Shown: one piece after another, positions 35,633 to 43,892 of the stretch | Numbering within the stretch: position 1 is the first letter of the stretch | Layout: each line of letters starts with the position of its first letter | NCBI RefSeq assembly: GCF_005518135.1 | Contig: NZ_SULI01000008.1 | Location: forward strand, 1 to 64,000 | DNA: 64,000 nucleotides | Origin: Shimia litoralis | Lineage (GTDB): Bacteria; Pseudomonadota; Alphaproteobacteria; Rhodobacterales; Rhodobacteraceae | Reading direction: 5' to 3' | Made by a program: the position numbers and the translations under genes | Notes under the pieces: generated by a model | The model's database searches: none | Seen by the model: the letters and a program-made list of their open reading frames with translations, nothing else | What the model was told of the DNA's origin: nothing

Positions 35633-36205
35633 ATGAAGACTTCTTTGATTGCCGCAAGCCTTATTGCCGCAGCGTCCATGGCTGCAGCAGATGCAGAAAA
35701 ATATGTCTTGGACCCAAGCCATAGCCAAGTCGTATTTTCTTACGAGCACCTTGGATATTCTACCACCTACGGCATGTTCTCTGGATTTGACGGAGAGATC
35801 ATGTTTGATCAAGAAAATCCCGCAAAGTCTTCTGTAAGTGTCTCGATGCCAGTCATGTCGATGATTACGGGTTGGGAAGAGCGCTTTGGGCACTTTATGT
35901 CCCCAGACTTTTTTGGCGCAACTGATGCAGACATGGTGACATTCACGTCCACCAGCATCGAAGTCACCGGCGAGACTACCGCGAAAATTACGGGTGATCT
36001 GTCGTTGAACGGAATGACCAAGTCTGTGGTCTTGGATGCGGTGATGAACCAAACAGGGACACATCCGATGGCGGGCAAAGAATGGGCTGGCTTTAGTGCC
36101 ACAACCACACTGATGCGCAGTGATTATGGCGTTGAAAAATTCGCGCCCTATGTAAGTGATGAAGTTCAGGTGATGTTGTCGATCGAAGCTATGAAAGCTG
36201 AGTAA
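35633..36205 (+). CDS. YceI-family periplasmic protein
   Basis: A 190-residue exported protein from the ATG at 35633 (signal peptide MKTSLIAASLIAAASMAAADA), with GGAG upstream. The YceI lipocalin-like fold shows YVLDPSHSQVVFSYEHLGYSTTYGMFSGFDG at the start and ITGDLSLNGMTKSVVLDAVMN and SDYGVEKFAPYVSDEVQVMLSIEA at the end. Family members bind isoprenoid quinones or polyprenols in a hydrophobic barrel. The next gene, convergent, fuses a YceI domain to a cytochrome b561, so the two probably belong to one quinone-linked function. A good terminator follows. Confidence 0.9.
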   Translation: MKTSLIAASLIAAASMAAADAEKYVLDPSHSQVVFSYEHLGYSTTYGMFSGFDGEIMFDQENPAKSSVSVSMPVMSMITGWEERFGHFMSPDFFGATDADMVTFTSTSIEVTGETTAKITGDLSLNGMTKSVVLDAVMNQTGTHPMAGKEWAGFSATTTLMRSDYGVEKFAPYVSDEVQVMLSIEAMKAE

Positions 36206-36226
36206 GACCACAGCCTTATTGATGTT

Positions 36227-36264
36227 ATAGGGACCGTCGGCGCAAACCGGCGGTCCCTATTTTT
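36227..36264 (+). terminator. Intrinsic terminator of the YceI gene
   Basis: ATAGGGACCGTCGG (36227-36240) pairs with CCGGCGGTCCCTAT (36247-36260), one G-U, loop CGCAAA, followed by TTTTT. Confidence 0.88.
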
Positions 36265-36279
36265 ATACGAGTTCTGGGT

Positions 36280-37494
36280 TTAGTCTTGGGCTGCGGCGCG
36301 CGTGGCAACCAATGTGACTGCCACCTGCACGCTGTACCCAAGAGATTTTTCGTCGGCCACAGTGTCACCAACAGAAAATGCGCGCCGGTCCAGAGTGGTT
36401 TGCCCCTGCATTGTGGCGCTATTGCCTTCCACGCTTAGGTCAAACGGCATCTTGACGGGCACTGAAACGCCGCGAACGGTAAGGGTGCCGTCGGCGATAT
36501 ATCCGGTGTCTGCGGCAGAAATATCAGCAGAGAAATTTGCGGTCGGATATTCGGAAGCGCGCAAGAAATCTGCGCCCAGTGCTTGGTCGGTGACCGACCC
36601 CAACGTCAAAGATGGAATCGAAATTGTCACGTCTGTGTGGCCATATATTGGTCCGGTGGCCGTTTCATCAAATATGATGGCGGCTGTCCAATCTTGAAAC
36701 GTGCCAACGACGTCCGAGCCAAACTGGTTCACTGAAATTTCAAGCGATCCTGTGTCGACGACCCAGTCGGTAGGGGCTTGGGTGAGAACCGGCGCGGGCT
36801 CGGCGTCATGGCTATGTTTGGGGGTAAATACGCCGGTGAATGTACCAGCCACGAGCGTGGCGGCCCAAATCACCAGTGCCAGAGCCAGTGGCGCGCGGGA
36901 TGGTGTGTCGGGGTGTGCACGCGGCGCAGAGTTTCGTCCGGGCATCATGCGTTGAAGGGTTTGGTCACGATCAATGACGAAATGCTTTAGTGCTCCGGCG
37001 ACATGCGCCAAAATGGATCCTGCTAGCACCAGCATAAAGAGAAAGTGGAGCGATCCCGTCAAATCAGCCAAATGTTCGTTCTTTGGCACAAACGGCAATG
37101 TCTGGCCAAAAGGCCATAATATTGGCGCAAATCCTGTGGTCGCGGCGTGATGGACCCAACCCGTCAACGGAACCAAAAGCATGGAGCCATACAAAAGCCA
37201 GTGCACTGTGTGCGCGCCAAGTGCCTCGAGCTTGTCTTCGGCGTTTAGCAAACCGGGCCGCACTTGGGTCATGGCCCAGAAAATGCGCAACAGGGCCGTC
37301 AGAAAGGCCGCAACACCAACTGTTTTGTGCAAGCTGAACAGCCATGCTTTGTGCGCGAGTTGGTCGCCATCTGCGTAGGGCGCATTTTCAGCCACTAATC
37401 CCAAGGGGAGGGCGGTCAGAATAAGCAGCGCCGTTAGCCAGTGAAACGCTTTGGTCACGCTGCCGTATTGGCTTGGTGAATTTTGAAGGGGCAT
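36280..37494 (-). CDS. Cytochrome b561 fused to a YceI domain
   Basis: A 404-residue fusion from the ATG at 37494, which has GGAG upstream; earlier in-frame ATGs are rejected because the added residues are Cys/Pro-rich junk. Residues 1-185 are a four-helix cytochrome b561 with heme His candidates in TKAFHWLTALL, SLHKTVG, HTVHWLLYG and ILAHVAGALKHF. A further helix follows near 205-225 (LALALVIWAATLVAGTFTGVF). Residues about 240-400 form a YceI barrel (WVVDTGSLEISVNQFGSDVVGTF, TLTVRGVSVPVKMPFDLSVEG). It likely moves electrons between a bound quinone-like ligand and the membrane. Divergent from fabD. Confidence 0.88.
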   Translation of the reverse strand: MPLQNSPSQYGSVTKAFHWLTALLILTALPLGLVAENAPYADGDQLAHKAWLFSLHKTVGVAAFLTALLRIFWAMTQVRPGLLNAEDKLEALGAHTVHWLLYGSMLLVPLTGWVHHAATTGFAPILWPFGQTLPFVPKNEHLADLTGSLHFLFMLVLAGSILAHVAGALKHFVIDRDQTLQRMMPGRNSAPRAHPDTPSRAPLALALVIWAATLVAGTFTGVFTPKHSHDAEPAPVLTQAPTDWVVDTGSLEISVNQFGSDVVGTFQDWTAAIIFDETATGPIYGHTDVTISIPSLTLGSVTDQALGADFLRASEYPTANFSADISAADTGYIADGTLTVRGVSVPVKMPFDLSVEGNSATMQGQTTLDRRAFSVGDTVADEKSLGYSVQVAVTLVATRAAAQD

Positions 37495-37651
37495 CTGCAA
37501 TCTCCAGTGAACAGGTTGTGTCAGAATAGGCGGAAAGGGGGAGGTCGCAAATGGTTCTATCGCACAGGTGCCGTGCAAGAATGCGCAAGGGCGTTGCACG
37601 GGCGCGCACAGCAAGGTATCCCAACGTAAATGTAAAAAGAAGGAGGACCCC

Positions 37652-38590
37652 ATGAGCAGAGCATTCGTATTTCCAGGCCAAGGGGCGCAGACCATCGGAA
37701 TGGGCAAGGCCCTTGCAGACGCGTATCCGGCGGCTAAGGCTGTATTTGACGAAGTTGACGAGGCGCTTGGAGAAAAGCTGAGTGGTCTTATTTGGGATGG
37801 CGAGCAGGATCAACTGACTCTGACGCAAAACGCACAACCTGCCTTGATGGCGACATCATTGGCAGCGATGCGTGCGCTGGAATCAGAAGGCGTAAGCATG
37901 TCTGCGGCATCTTTTGTCGCGGGACATTCGTTGGGTGAATATTCTGCTTTGGCAGCGGCTGGGTCGCTGAGCGTTGCGGATACTGCGCGCTTGTTGCGGA
38001 TACGTGGTTTGGCCATGCAGGCGGCGGTGCCTGTGGGCATGGGGGCCATGGCGGCTTTGTTGGGGTTGGATTTTGCGACAGCCCGGGAAGTTGCAGCAGA
38101 GGCGGCAGACGGCGAGATATGTCAGGCGGCAAATGATAACGACCCCGGACAGGTTGTTGTCTCTGGCCATAAGGGGGCGGTTGAACGCGCGGTTGAACTG
38201 GCAAAGGCAAAAGGGGCCAAGCGCGCCGTATTGTTGCCAGTCAGTGCCCCGTTTCATTGTGCTTTGATGCAGCCTGCCGCCGAAGCGATGGCCGAGGCTC
38301 TTGCTGATGTGGCGTTGCTTGCGCCTGCTGTGCCGGTTTTGGCCAATGTGATTGCAGAGCCGGTTAGCGATCCGGATGCGATACGTGCGCTGCTTGTGGA
38401 TCAGGTCACCGGATCGGTGCGCTGGCGCGAATCGGTGAGCTGGATGTCCGAAAATGGTGTGACCGAGGCTTGGGAAATTGGCGCGGGCAAAGCTCTGTCC
38501 GGTATGATCCGCCGTATTGATCGCGCAATTGCCTGTAAGGCGGTTGGGACCCCAGATGACGTAAAAGCTGCGGCCGAGAGCCTGAGCTAA
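37652..38590 (+). CDS. fabD: Malonyl-CoA:ACP transacylase
   Basis: FabD of 312 residues from the ATG at 37652, preceded by a strong AAGGAGG. The N-terminus AFVFPGQGAQTIGMGKAL and the nucleophile Ser93 in GHSLGEYSALAAAG are diagnostic, with later GAKRAVLLPVSAPFHCALM carrying the catalytic His. It loads malonyl groups onto acyl carrier protein for fatty-acid synthesis. Nine bases separate it from fabG. An upstream in-frame ATG at 37568 lies before the ribosome-binding site and is rejected. Confidence 0.96.
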   Translation: MSRAFVFPGQGAQTIGMGKALADAYPAAKAVFDEVDEALGEKLSGLIWDGEQDQLTLTQNAQPALMATSLAAMRALESEGVSMSAASFVAGHSLGEYSALAAAGSLSVADTARLLRIRGLAMQAAVPVGMGAMAALLGLDFATAREVAAEAADGEICQAANDNDPGQVVVSGHKGAVERAVELAKAKGAKRAVLLPVSAPFHCALMQPAAEAMAEALADVALLAPAVPVLANVIAEPVSDPDAIRALLVDQVTGSVRWRESVSWMSENGVTEAWEIGAGKALSGMIRRIDRAIACKAVGTPDDVKAAAESLS

Positions 38591-38599
38591 GGAGTAGAC

Positions 38600-39337
38600 A
38601 TGTTTGATTTAACGGGAAAAACTGCGCTGGTAACTGGCGCTTCGGGTGGTATCGGTGGCGAAATCGCCAAAGTATTGCATGCTGCGGGGGCCACTGTCGG
38701 TCTGTCGGGTACGCGCGTTGAGCCTTTGGAATCTTTGGCGTCAGAGCTTGGTGAACGCGCGCATGTGTTGCCGTGTAACCTAAGCGATGGTGCCGCAGTT
38801 GATGCGCTGCCCAAGCAGGCGATTGAAGCGATGGGCGCGGTTGATATTTTGGTGAATAACGCTGGAATTACGCGCGACCAGATTTTCATGCGGATGTCGG
38901 ATGACGAATGGCAAAGCGTGTTGGATGTCAATCTCACGTCGACCATGCGATTGTGTCGCGGTGTGATGCGCCCAATGATGAAGGCGCGTTGGGGCCGGAT
39001 CATCAACATCAGTTCGATTGTGGGCGCAACGGGTAACCCGGGTCAGGCCAACTATGCGGCGTCCAAAGCGGGTATGGTCGGGATGACCAAGTCGATTGCC
39101 TATGAGGTGGCGAGTCGGGGAATCACGGCAAATGCTGTTGCGCCCGGATTCATTGCCACCGCGATGACGGACAAGCTGACCGATGATCAAAAATCCAAGA
39201 TCAATGTGCAGATTCCCGCCAACCGCATGGGCAACCCAGAAGAAATTGCTGCTGCTGTGCTCTATTTGGCAAGCCCGGAAGCTGGCTATGTCACTGGCAC
39301 AACGCTTCATGTGAACGGTGGCATGGCAATGTTGTAA
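38600..39337 (+). CDS. fabG: 3-oxoacyl-ACP reductase
   Basis: SDR-fold reductase of 245 residues with GASGGIGGEIAKVL (cofactor motif), NNAGITRDQIFMRM, catalytic Ser in NISSIVGATGNPGQANYAASKAGMVG (YxxxK) and the C-terminal VTGTTLHVNGGMAML. These are typical FabG features. It reduces 3-oxoacyl-ACP with NADPH. GGAG lies just upstream of the ATG, and it shares an mRNA with fabD. Confidence 0.96.
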   Translation: MFDLTGKTALVTGASGGIGGEIAKVLHAAGATVGLSGTRVEPLESLASELGERAHVLPCNLSDGAAVDALPKQAIEAMGAVDILVNNAGITRDQIFMRMSDDEWQSVLDVNLTSTMRLCRGVMRPMMKARWGRIINISSIVGATGNPGQANYAASKAGMVGMTKSIAYEVASRGITANAVAPGFIATAMTDKLTDDQKSKINVQIPANRMGNPEEIAAAVLYLASPEAGYVTGTTLHVNGGMAML

Positions 39338-39345
39338 CCCATGCG

Positions 39346-39378
39346 CCCGCGTTCAATTGCGGGTGGGGGTTGTTTTTG
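39346..39378 (+). terminator. Weak terminator after fabG
   Basis: CCCGC (39346-39350) pairs with GCGGG (39359-39363), extended by CAACCC and GGGTTG, followed by TTTTTG. It is weaker than others here and may let some transcripts read on to acpP. Confidence 0.45.
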
Positions 39379-39407
39379 TGGCTGTAGAGGCCATATTGCG
39401 AAAGCGT

Positions 39408-39435
39408 TTGCCTTGGCATTTCGATGTGGTATAGG
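39408..39435 (+). promoter_or_regulatory. Candidate acpP promoter
   Basis: TTGCCT (39408-39413) and TATAGG (39430-39435) are 16 bases apart, a housekeeping sigma-type match, leaving a leader of about 145 bases before acpP. The assignment is by eye. Confidence 0.4.
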
Positions 39436-39523
39436 CGGCGAGGATTACCGAGGGTTCCTTTTGGGTGCGCTTGGGGATGCCGGGGAACCGGTGCGATAGC
39501 CGCCCTAAGGGGCACAACTAGAG

Positions 39524-39543
39524 ACCTGTCTTTCCCGACAGGT
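39524..39543 (+). promoter_or_regulatory. Stem-loop in the acpP leader
   Basis: ACCTGTC (39524-39530) pairs with GACAGGT (39537-39543), loop TTTCCC, 44 bases before the acpP ATG. No U-run follows. Possibly an mRNA-stabilising element. Confidence 0.35.
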
Positions 39544-39587
39544 TATGATCACAGGGCCGATGGCCCCTGACGAGATGAGGAATTGAC

Positions 39588-39821
39588 ATGAGCGACGTCG
39601 CAGACCGCGTAAAAAAGATCGTTGTAGAGCACCTGGGTGTTGAAGAAGACAAAGTGACTGAAAACGCTTCGTTCATCGACGATCTGGGCGCAGACAGCCT
39701 GGACACTGTAGAACTGGTTATGGCCTTCGAAGAAGAGTTCGGCATCGAAATCCCTGATGACGCAGCCGAAACCATCCAGACTTTTGGCGACGCAGTGAAA
39801 TTCATCACTGAAGCTTCTTAA
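39588..39821 (+). CDS. acpP: Acyl carrier protein
   Basis: A 77-residue, strongly acidic ACP with the phosphopantetheine attachment Ser37 in [28 protein letters not shown]. It carries growing acyl chains for fatty-acid, lipid A and other syntheses. It has its own candidate promoter and a strong terminator, so it is likely made as a short, abundant transcript, as expected for ACP. It sits between fabG and fabF. Confidence 0.98.
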   Translation: MSDVADRVKKIVVEHLGVEEDKVTENASFIDDLGADSLDTVELVMAFEEEFGIEIPDDAAETIQTFGDAVKFITEAS

Positions 39822-39846
39822 GTACGCATCCTTTTGGGTGAATGAG

Positions 39847-39880
39847 AGAGCCTCTGCGGCATCGCAGGGGCTCTTTTTTT
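39847..39880 (+). terminator. Intrinsic terminator of acpP
   Basis: AGAGCCTCTGCG (39847-39858) pairs with CGCAGGGGCTCT (39863-39874), one G-U, loop GCAT, then a run of seven or more T. Confidence 0.93.
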
Positions 39881-40014
39881 GTGTGTTATGCTTGGCTGGG
39901 TCGGTTTCGACGGGCATCAGGTCGTGATCGCGCGTACTTTGGCATGACCATCTGCTGTTACGTTTCTGACCCAAGTGGGACCACTTTTGGCCCTGTCTTG
40001 TCTGGGAGATAACG

Positions 40015-40758
40015 ATGATTGTATATCCAACAATTGAGTTGAAAGACGGAAAATGTGTGTCTTTGACACGTGGACGACTTGAGGAACCTGTCATTTGGCA
40101 TGTGGATGTCGTCAAGACCGCAAAAGACTTTGCTGCGGCTGGGGCCAGTTGGCTTCACATCACCGATCTGGATGCGGTTGCCGGAGATGGCAATAACGAT
40201 ACGCTGATCGAAGAGATTATTCGAACGGCGCCTTTGTCGGTGCAATTGGGCGGCGGGTTTCGAACAAGAGATCGCGTTGAACACTGGATTGAAGCCGGTG
40301 TGGGCCGCGTCGTCATTGGAACCCTTGCCGCTTTGGACCACGAGCTGGTGATGGAGTTGGCGCAGCGGTATCCCGACCAGATCGTATTGGCCGTTGATAT
40401 CTATCAGGGGCAGGTCATGACAGATGGTTGGCGCAACCCGGGCGCATGGGCACCAGAAGATTATGTGAAAGCATATGACAACGTCCCGCTTGCGGGCGTG
40501 ATTGTGACCGACATCGACGCCGATATCGAAGATCAGGATGCGCAGTTGGGGGTGATTTCAAATCTGGCAGCCCATACTCGCCATCCTGTCATTGCGCGGG
40601 GAACCGTCCGCACGGCAGATGACGTTTCGCGTCTCAAGTATGTTGCCAACATTAGCGGTGCAATTGTTGGGCGGGCGTTGTTCTCGAAAGATGTCGACCT
40701 TGGTGAGGTGCTGAAGTTGGCCCAACCTGAGCCAGAAACAGTGGCGAGTTTCTTGTAA
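40015..40758 (+). CDS. HisA-like TIM-barrel protein with altered catalytic residues
   Basis: A 247-residue protein of the HisA/HisF family. Phosphate-binding segments QLGGGFRTRDRVEHWIEAG and GAIVGRALFSKDVDL are kept. The first catalytic Asp of HisA (position 8) is Glu here (YPTIELKDGK), and the canonical TDI.RDGT stretch reads TDIDADIEDQDAQLG, so the second-half active site is reshaped. Asp128 is present. No other his genes are near; instead it lies between acpP and fabF with its own terminator hairpin. A genuine ProFAR isomerase should be encoded elsewhere. This copy probably has a different or lost activity. Confidence 0.78.
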   Translation: MIVYPTIELKDGKCVSLTRGRLEEPVIWHVDVVKTAKDFAAAGASWLHITDLDAVAGDGNNDTLIEEIIRTAPLSVQLGGGFRTRDRVEHWIEAGVGRVVIGTLAALDHELVMELAQRYPDQIVLAVDIYQGQVMTDGWRNPGAWAPEDYVKAYDNVPLAGVIVTDIDADIEDQDAQLGVISNLAAHTRHPVIARGTVRTADDVSRLKYVANISGAIVGRALFSKDVDLGEVLKLAQPEPETVASFL

Positions 40759-40781
40759 GTTTGGTGATCTCACCAGAAATA

Positions 40782-40812
40782 GGTGCCCGAAATCGGGTTT
40801 CGGGCACCCTTT
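40782..40812 (+). terminator. Terminator-like hairpin after the HisA-like gene
   Basis: GGTGCCCGAAA (40782-40792) pairs perfectly with TTTCGGGCACC (40798-40808), loop TCGGG, followed by only CTTT. Confidence 0.7.
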
Positions 40813-40909
40813 GATCTGCGCGGAAGCTGACTGATTGATCGTCATGGACTTGCCCCCATATGCCAAGGCGGGGTATGAGCGGACAAGAACATGAAGAAAG
40901 GGCAGCAAT

Positions 40910-42169
40910 ATGCGTCGAGTGGTCGTAACAGGGCTTGGAATGGTAACCCCGCTAGCAAGCGGAGTCGAAGAAAGCTGGACACGGATTCTGGATGGCCAAT
41001 CTGGCGCTGGCCCGATTACGCGATTTGACCCGGAGCGGGTTGCCACCAAATACGCGTGTGAAGTTCCATATGGAGACGGCACAGACGGCACCTTCAATCC
41101 TGATGACTGGATGGCCCCCAAAGAACGCCGTAAAGTGGATGATTTCATCCTGTACGGCGTGGCGGCTGCGCAGCAGGCGGTGGAAGATTCTGGATGGACG
41201 CCAGAAGCGCAGGACGATTTGGAACGCACAGGGGTGATGATCGGCTCTGGCATTGGCGGGCTGCAATCGATTGAGCAAACCACATTGTTGTTGGCTGAAA
41301 AAGGCCCGCGCCGCGTGTCGCCTTTCTTTATTCCAGGTGCTTTGATCAACTTGATTTCCGGTCAGGTCAGCATCAAGTACGGTTTCAAAGGCCCGAACCA
41401 TGCGGTTGTGACCGCGTGTTCAACCGGCGCGCATGCCATTGGTGATGCGGCGCGTTTGATCGCGAGCGACGATGCGGATGTGATGGTCGCTGGTGGCGCC
41501 GAGGCCGCAATTTGTGAAATCGGCATCGCTGGGTTTAACGCCTGTAAGGCTTTGTCGACGTCCCGCGCCGATGATCCAAAATCAGCAAGCCGTCCGTATG
41601 ACACCGATCGCGACGGGTTTGTGATGGGCGAGGGTGCAGGCATTGTGGTTCTGGAAGAATATGAACACGCCAAAGCCCGTGGTGCAAAAATTTACGCCGA
41701 AGTTCTGGGATATGGATTGTCTGGCGATGCGTATCACATCACCGCACCATCCGAGAGTGGCGAAGGTGGGGAGCGGTCCATGCGGGCAGCCCTCAAGAAA
41801 GCTGGACTAGAGCCAAAAGACATTGATTATATCAATGCACACGGTACATCGACGATGGCAGACACCATCGAGCTTGGCGCGGTTGAGCGGATGATGGGCG
41901 ATGCTGCTGGCAAGGTGACCATGTCGTCAACAAAATCGATGACGGGGCACTTGTTGGGTGCTGCTGGGGCTATCGAGGCGATTTTCTCGATCTTGGCCAT
42001 CCGAGATCAAGTTGCGCCTCCGACGATCAATCTGGACACACCGGCTGTGGACACAGCCGTTGATCTGGCCCCGAACGCCAAAGTCGAGCGCGAAATTAAT
42101 GTGGCATTGTCAAACTCGTTTGGGTTTGGTGGCACGAACGCCTCGGTTCTGTTCGGAAAGGTTGGCTGA
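40910..42169 (+). CDS. fabF: 3-oxoacyl-ACP synthase II
   Basis: KAS II condensing enzyme of 419 residues. The nucleophile is Cys170 in HAVVTACSTGAHAIGDA; the two active-site His lie in NAHGTSTMADTIELG and SMTGHLLGAAGAIEA. The C-terminus NSFGFGGTNASVLFG is characteristic. It elongates acyl-ACP with malonyl-ACP. Its stop overlaps the mltG start by one base (TGATG), a fabF-mltG pairing common in alphaproteobacteria. Confidence 0.97.
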   Translation: MRRVVVTGLGMVTPLASGVEESWTRILDGQSGAGPITRFDPERVATKYACEVPYGDGTDGTFNPDDWMAPKERRKVDDFILYGVAAAQQAVEDSGWTPEAQDDLERTGVMIGSGIGGLQSIEQTTLLLAEKGPRRVSPFFIPGALINLISGQVSIKYGFKGPNHAVVTACSTGAHAIGDAARLIASDDADVMVAGGAEAAICEIGIAGFNACKALSTSRADDPKSASRPYDTDRDGFVMGEGAGIVVLEEYEHAKARGAKIYAEVLGYGLSGDAYHITAPSESGEGGERSMRAALKKAGLEPKDIDYINAHGTSTMADTIELGAVERMMGDAAGKVTMSSTKSMTGHLLGAAGAIEAIFSILAIRDQVAPPTINLDTPAVDTAVDLAPNAKVEREINVALSNSFGFGGTNASVLFGKVG

Positions 42170-43320
42170 TGTGGCGCCATATTGCTTCGAACGCGATCAC
42201 GATGTTGATCGTGGCTGTGTTTATGTTGGGCGCAGTGATTCTTTGGGGCAAATCGCAATACACTGCTGAGGGGCCACTTGCAGCGCCTGTGTGTCTTAAG
42301 GTCGAACGCGGATCAAATATGAACCGCGTGTCGCAGTCATTGGAAGGCATGGGGGCCATTCGCAGTGCCCCCCTGTATCGCATTGGCGCAGATTACACGG
42401 ACAAGAGTGATAAGCTTAAGGCTGGATCCTTTTTGGTGCCTGCCGGGGCTTCGATGGAGCAAATTGCCGATATCGTGACCAAAGGCGGCGCAAGCACCTG
42501 TGGTACTGAAATCGTGTATCGTATTGGCGTGACCCGCCAAGGGGTTCAGGTGCGTGAACTGGATCCGCAGACCAATCGTTTTGCAGAGGTCGCGTCTTTC
42601 AACCCTGCTGAGGGTGAAGCGCCGGCAATCTATCGCGAGATGCGCCAACAAGGTGATACGCGCTATCGGATTTCTGTGGCTGAAGGTGTGACCAGCTGGC
42701 AGGTCGTGGATGCCCTGAGCAAAATCGACCTTTTGAAAGGCGATGTCGAGGTGCCCGCCGAAGGCAGCCTGGCGCCTGATAGCTATGAGGTGCGCGTTGG
42801 CGACACCCGTGCGGATGTCATCCAGAGAATGCAGGACATTCAGTCTGTTTTGATCGCAGCCGCTTGGGAAGGGCGATCCGAGAACACGCCGCTTTCGTCT
42901 CCTGAAGAATTGTTGATTCTTGCGTCGATTATTGAAAAAGAGACGGGTGTTCCCGAAGAACGTCGCATGGTGGCCAGTGTGTTCACCAACCGGCTTGAAA
43001 AGGGCATGAAGCTTCAGACCGACCCGACGGTCATCTATGGCGTGACCAAGGGAGAAGGTGTGCTTGGCCGCGGGTTGCGTCAAAGCGAACTGCGTCGGGA
43101 AACGCCTTGGAACACCTATGTCATTCCGGGCCTTCCTCCAACACCGATTGCCAACCCAGGCAAGGCCAGTCTTGAGGCCGCGGTTCACCCTGAAGATACC
43201 GAGTATGTATTCTTTGTGGCTGATGGTACGGGAGGGCACGCGTTTGCAGCGACGCTGGCCGAGCACAATCGGAATGTCGTGAAATGGCGTAAGATCGAAG
43301 CGGAGCGCGCCAAGCAATAA
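42169..43320 (+). CDS. mltG: Endolytic murein transglycosylase
   Basis: MltG/YceG protein of 383 residues with an N-terminal membrane helix (ITMLIVAVFMLGAVILWG), a LysM-like middle part, and the catalytic region LASIIEKETGVPEERRMVASVFTNRLEKGMKLQTDPTVIYG with the key Glu in EKET. It ends in FVADGTGGHAFAATLAEHNRNV, typical for the family. It cuts nascent glycan strands and limits their length. Coupled to fabF by a one-base overlap; a terminator follows at once. Confidence 0.95.
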   Translation: MWRHIASNAITMLIVAVFMLGAVILWGKSQYTAEGPLAAPVCLKVERGSNMNRVSQSLEGMGAIRSAPLYRIGADYTDKSDKLKAGSFLVPAGASMEQIADIVTKGGASTCGTEIVYRIGVTRQGVQVRELDPQTNRFAEVASFNPAEGEAPAIYREMRQQGDTRYRISVAEGVTSWQVVDALSKIDLLKGDVEVPAEGSLAPDSYEVRVGDTRADVIQRMQDIQSVLIAAAWEGRSENTPLSSPEELLILASIIEKETGVPEERRMVASVFTNRLEKGMKLQTDPTVIYGVTKGEGVLGRGLRQSELRRETPWNTYVIPGLPPTPIANPGKASLEAAVHPEDTEYVFFVADGTGGHAFAATLAEHNRNVVKWRKIEAERAKQ

Positions 43321-43352
43321 GGTATGATCCTTGGATCAATCAGCGATACCAG

Positions 43353-43379
43353 AAGGCGGCACAATGTGTCGCCTTTTTT
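43353..43379 (+). terminator. Intrinsic terminator of fabF-mltG
   Basis: AAGGCGGCAC pairs with GTGTCGCCTT (one G-U) around a short loop, followed by TTTTTT. Confidence 0.88.
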
Positions 43380-43565
43380 GCTGTGTATGTCTGAGTGTCA
43401 TGGCAAAGTTGCCGATGGCCGACCGTGCGGCGCTTTAATCTCATTGTGAAATTGTCGCCCTAAGGTGATCCCGTGCTGGATGACAAGAGGCGGCCTGCAT
43501 CAAGCTGGGTCGCTTTTTATCACTCGTGTGGAGGGGCCACCACCCATGAGAGGCAACGAGCAAAA
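43380..43565 (+). promoter_or_regulatory. Leader and probable promoter region of the GTA operon
   Basis: About 185 bases between the mltG terminator and the first GTA gene. In R. capsulatus the homologous operon is switched on by the phage-like activator GafA and by CtrA. No CtrA-type TTAA-N7-TTAA box was found by eye, and a promoter was not assigned. Confidence 0.4.
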
Positions 43566-43892
43566 ATGAGTATTTTTAATCCGCCGACGGGCGAGTCTCC
43601 GCTGGACCGAGAAGTTGCCCATGTCAGGGGTCTTCTTCTTGGGGTCACCGATGCGTTGTCAGCGCTAAGTGACAAGCTGAGGCATGGCGATGTCAAAGTG
43701 AGCGCCGACACAGGCAAAGTTCTTGCCGAGTTGCGTCACACGATCCGGATGGCGATAGACACGGAGAACCGCTTTGAGGACCGCCGCAAACAGCAAGAGG
43801 GCGTCGCGCACTCTTACAAACTTGAACTCGAAACAGCCCGATCTTCGATCGGGCGCCGTTTGGCTCGCTTGCGCGCCGCAAGCGGTTCGTGA
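43566..43892 (+). CDS. GTA small terminase subunit (RcGTA g1 homologue)
   Basis: A 108-residue protein from the ATG at 43566 (MSIFNPPTGESPLDREVAHV). It is predicted to be almost all helix, with a leucine-rich segment (RGLLLGVTDALSALSDKL) and a basic C-terminus (SSIGRRLARLRAA). By position and length it matches RcGTA g1, the atypical small terminase. It would help the large subunit package about 4 kb of random host DNA. A longer frame from 43473 has no ribosome-binding site. The 3' end overlaps the large terminase frame. Confidence 0.75.
   Translation: MSIFNPPTGESPLDREVAHVRGLLLGVTDALSALSDKLRHGDVKVSADTGKVLAELRHTIRMAIDTENRFEDRRKQQEGVAHSYKLELETARSSIGRRLARLRAASGS

Noticed and set aside
42337-43317. 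Minus-strand frame of 326 codons
   Set aside because: Antisense to mltG, whose motifs and coupling to fabF are clear.
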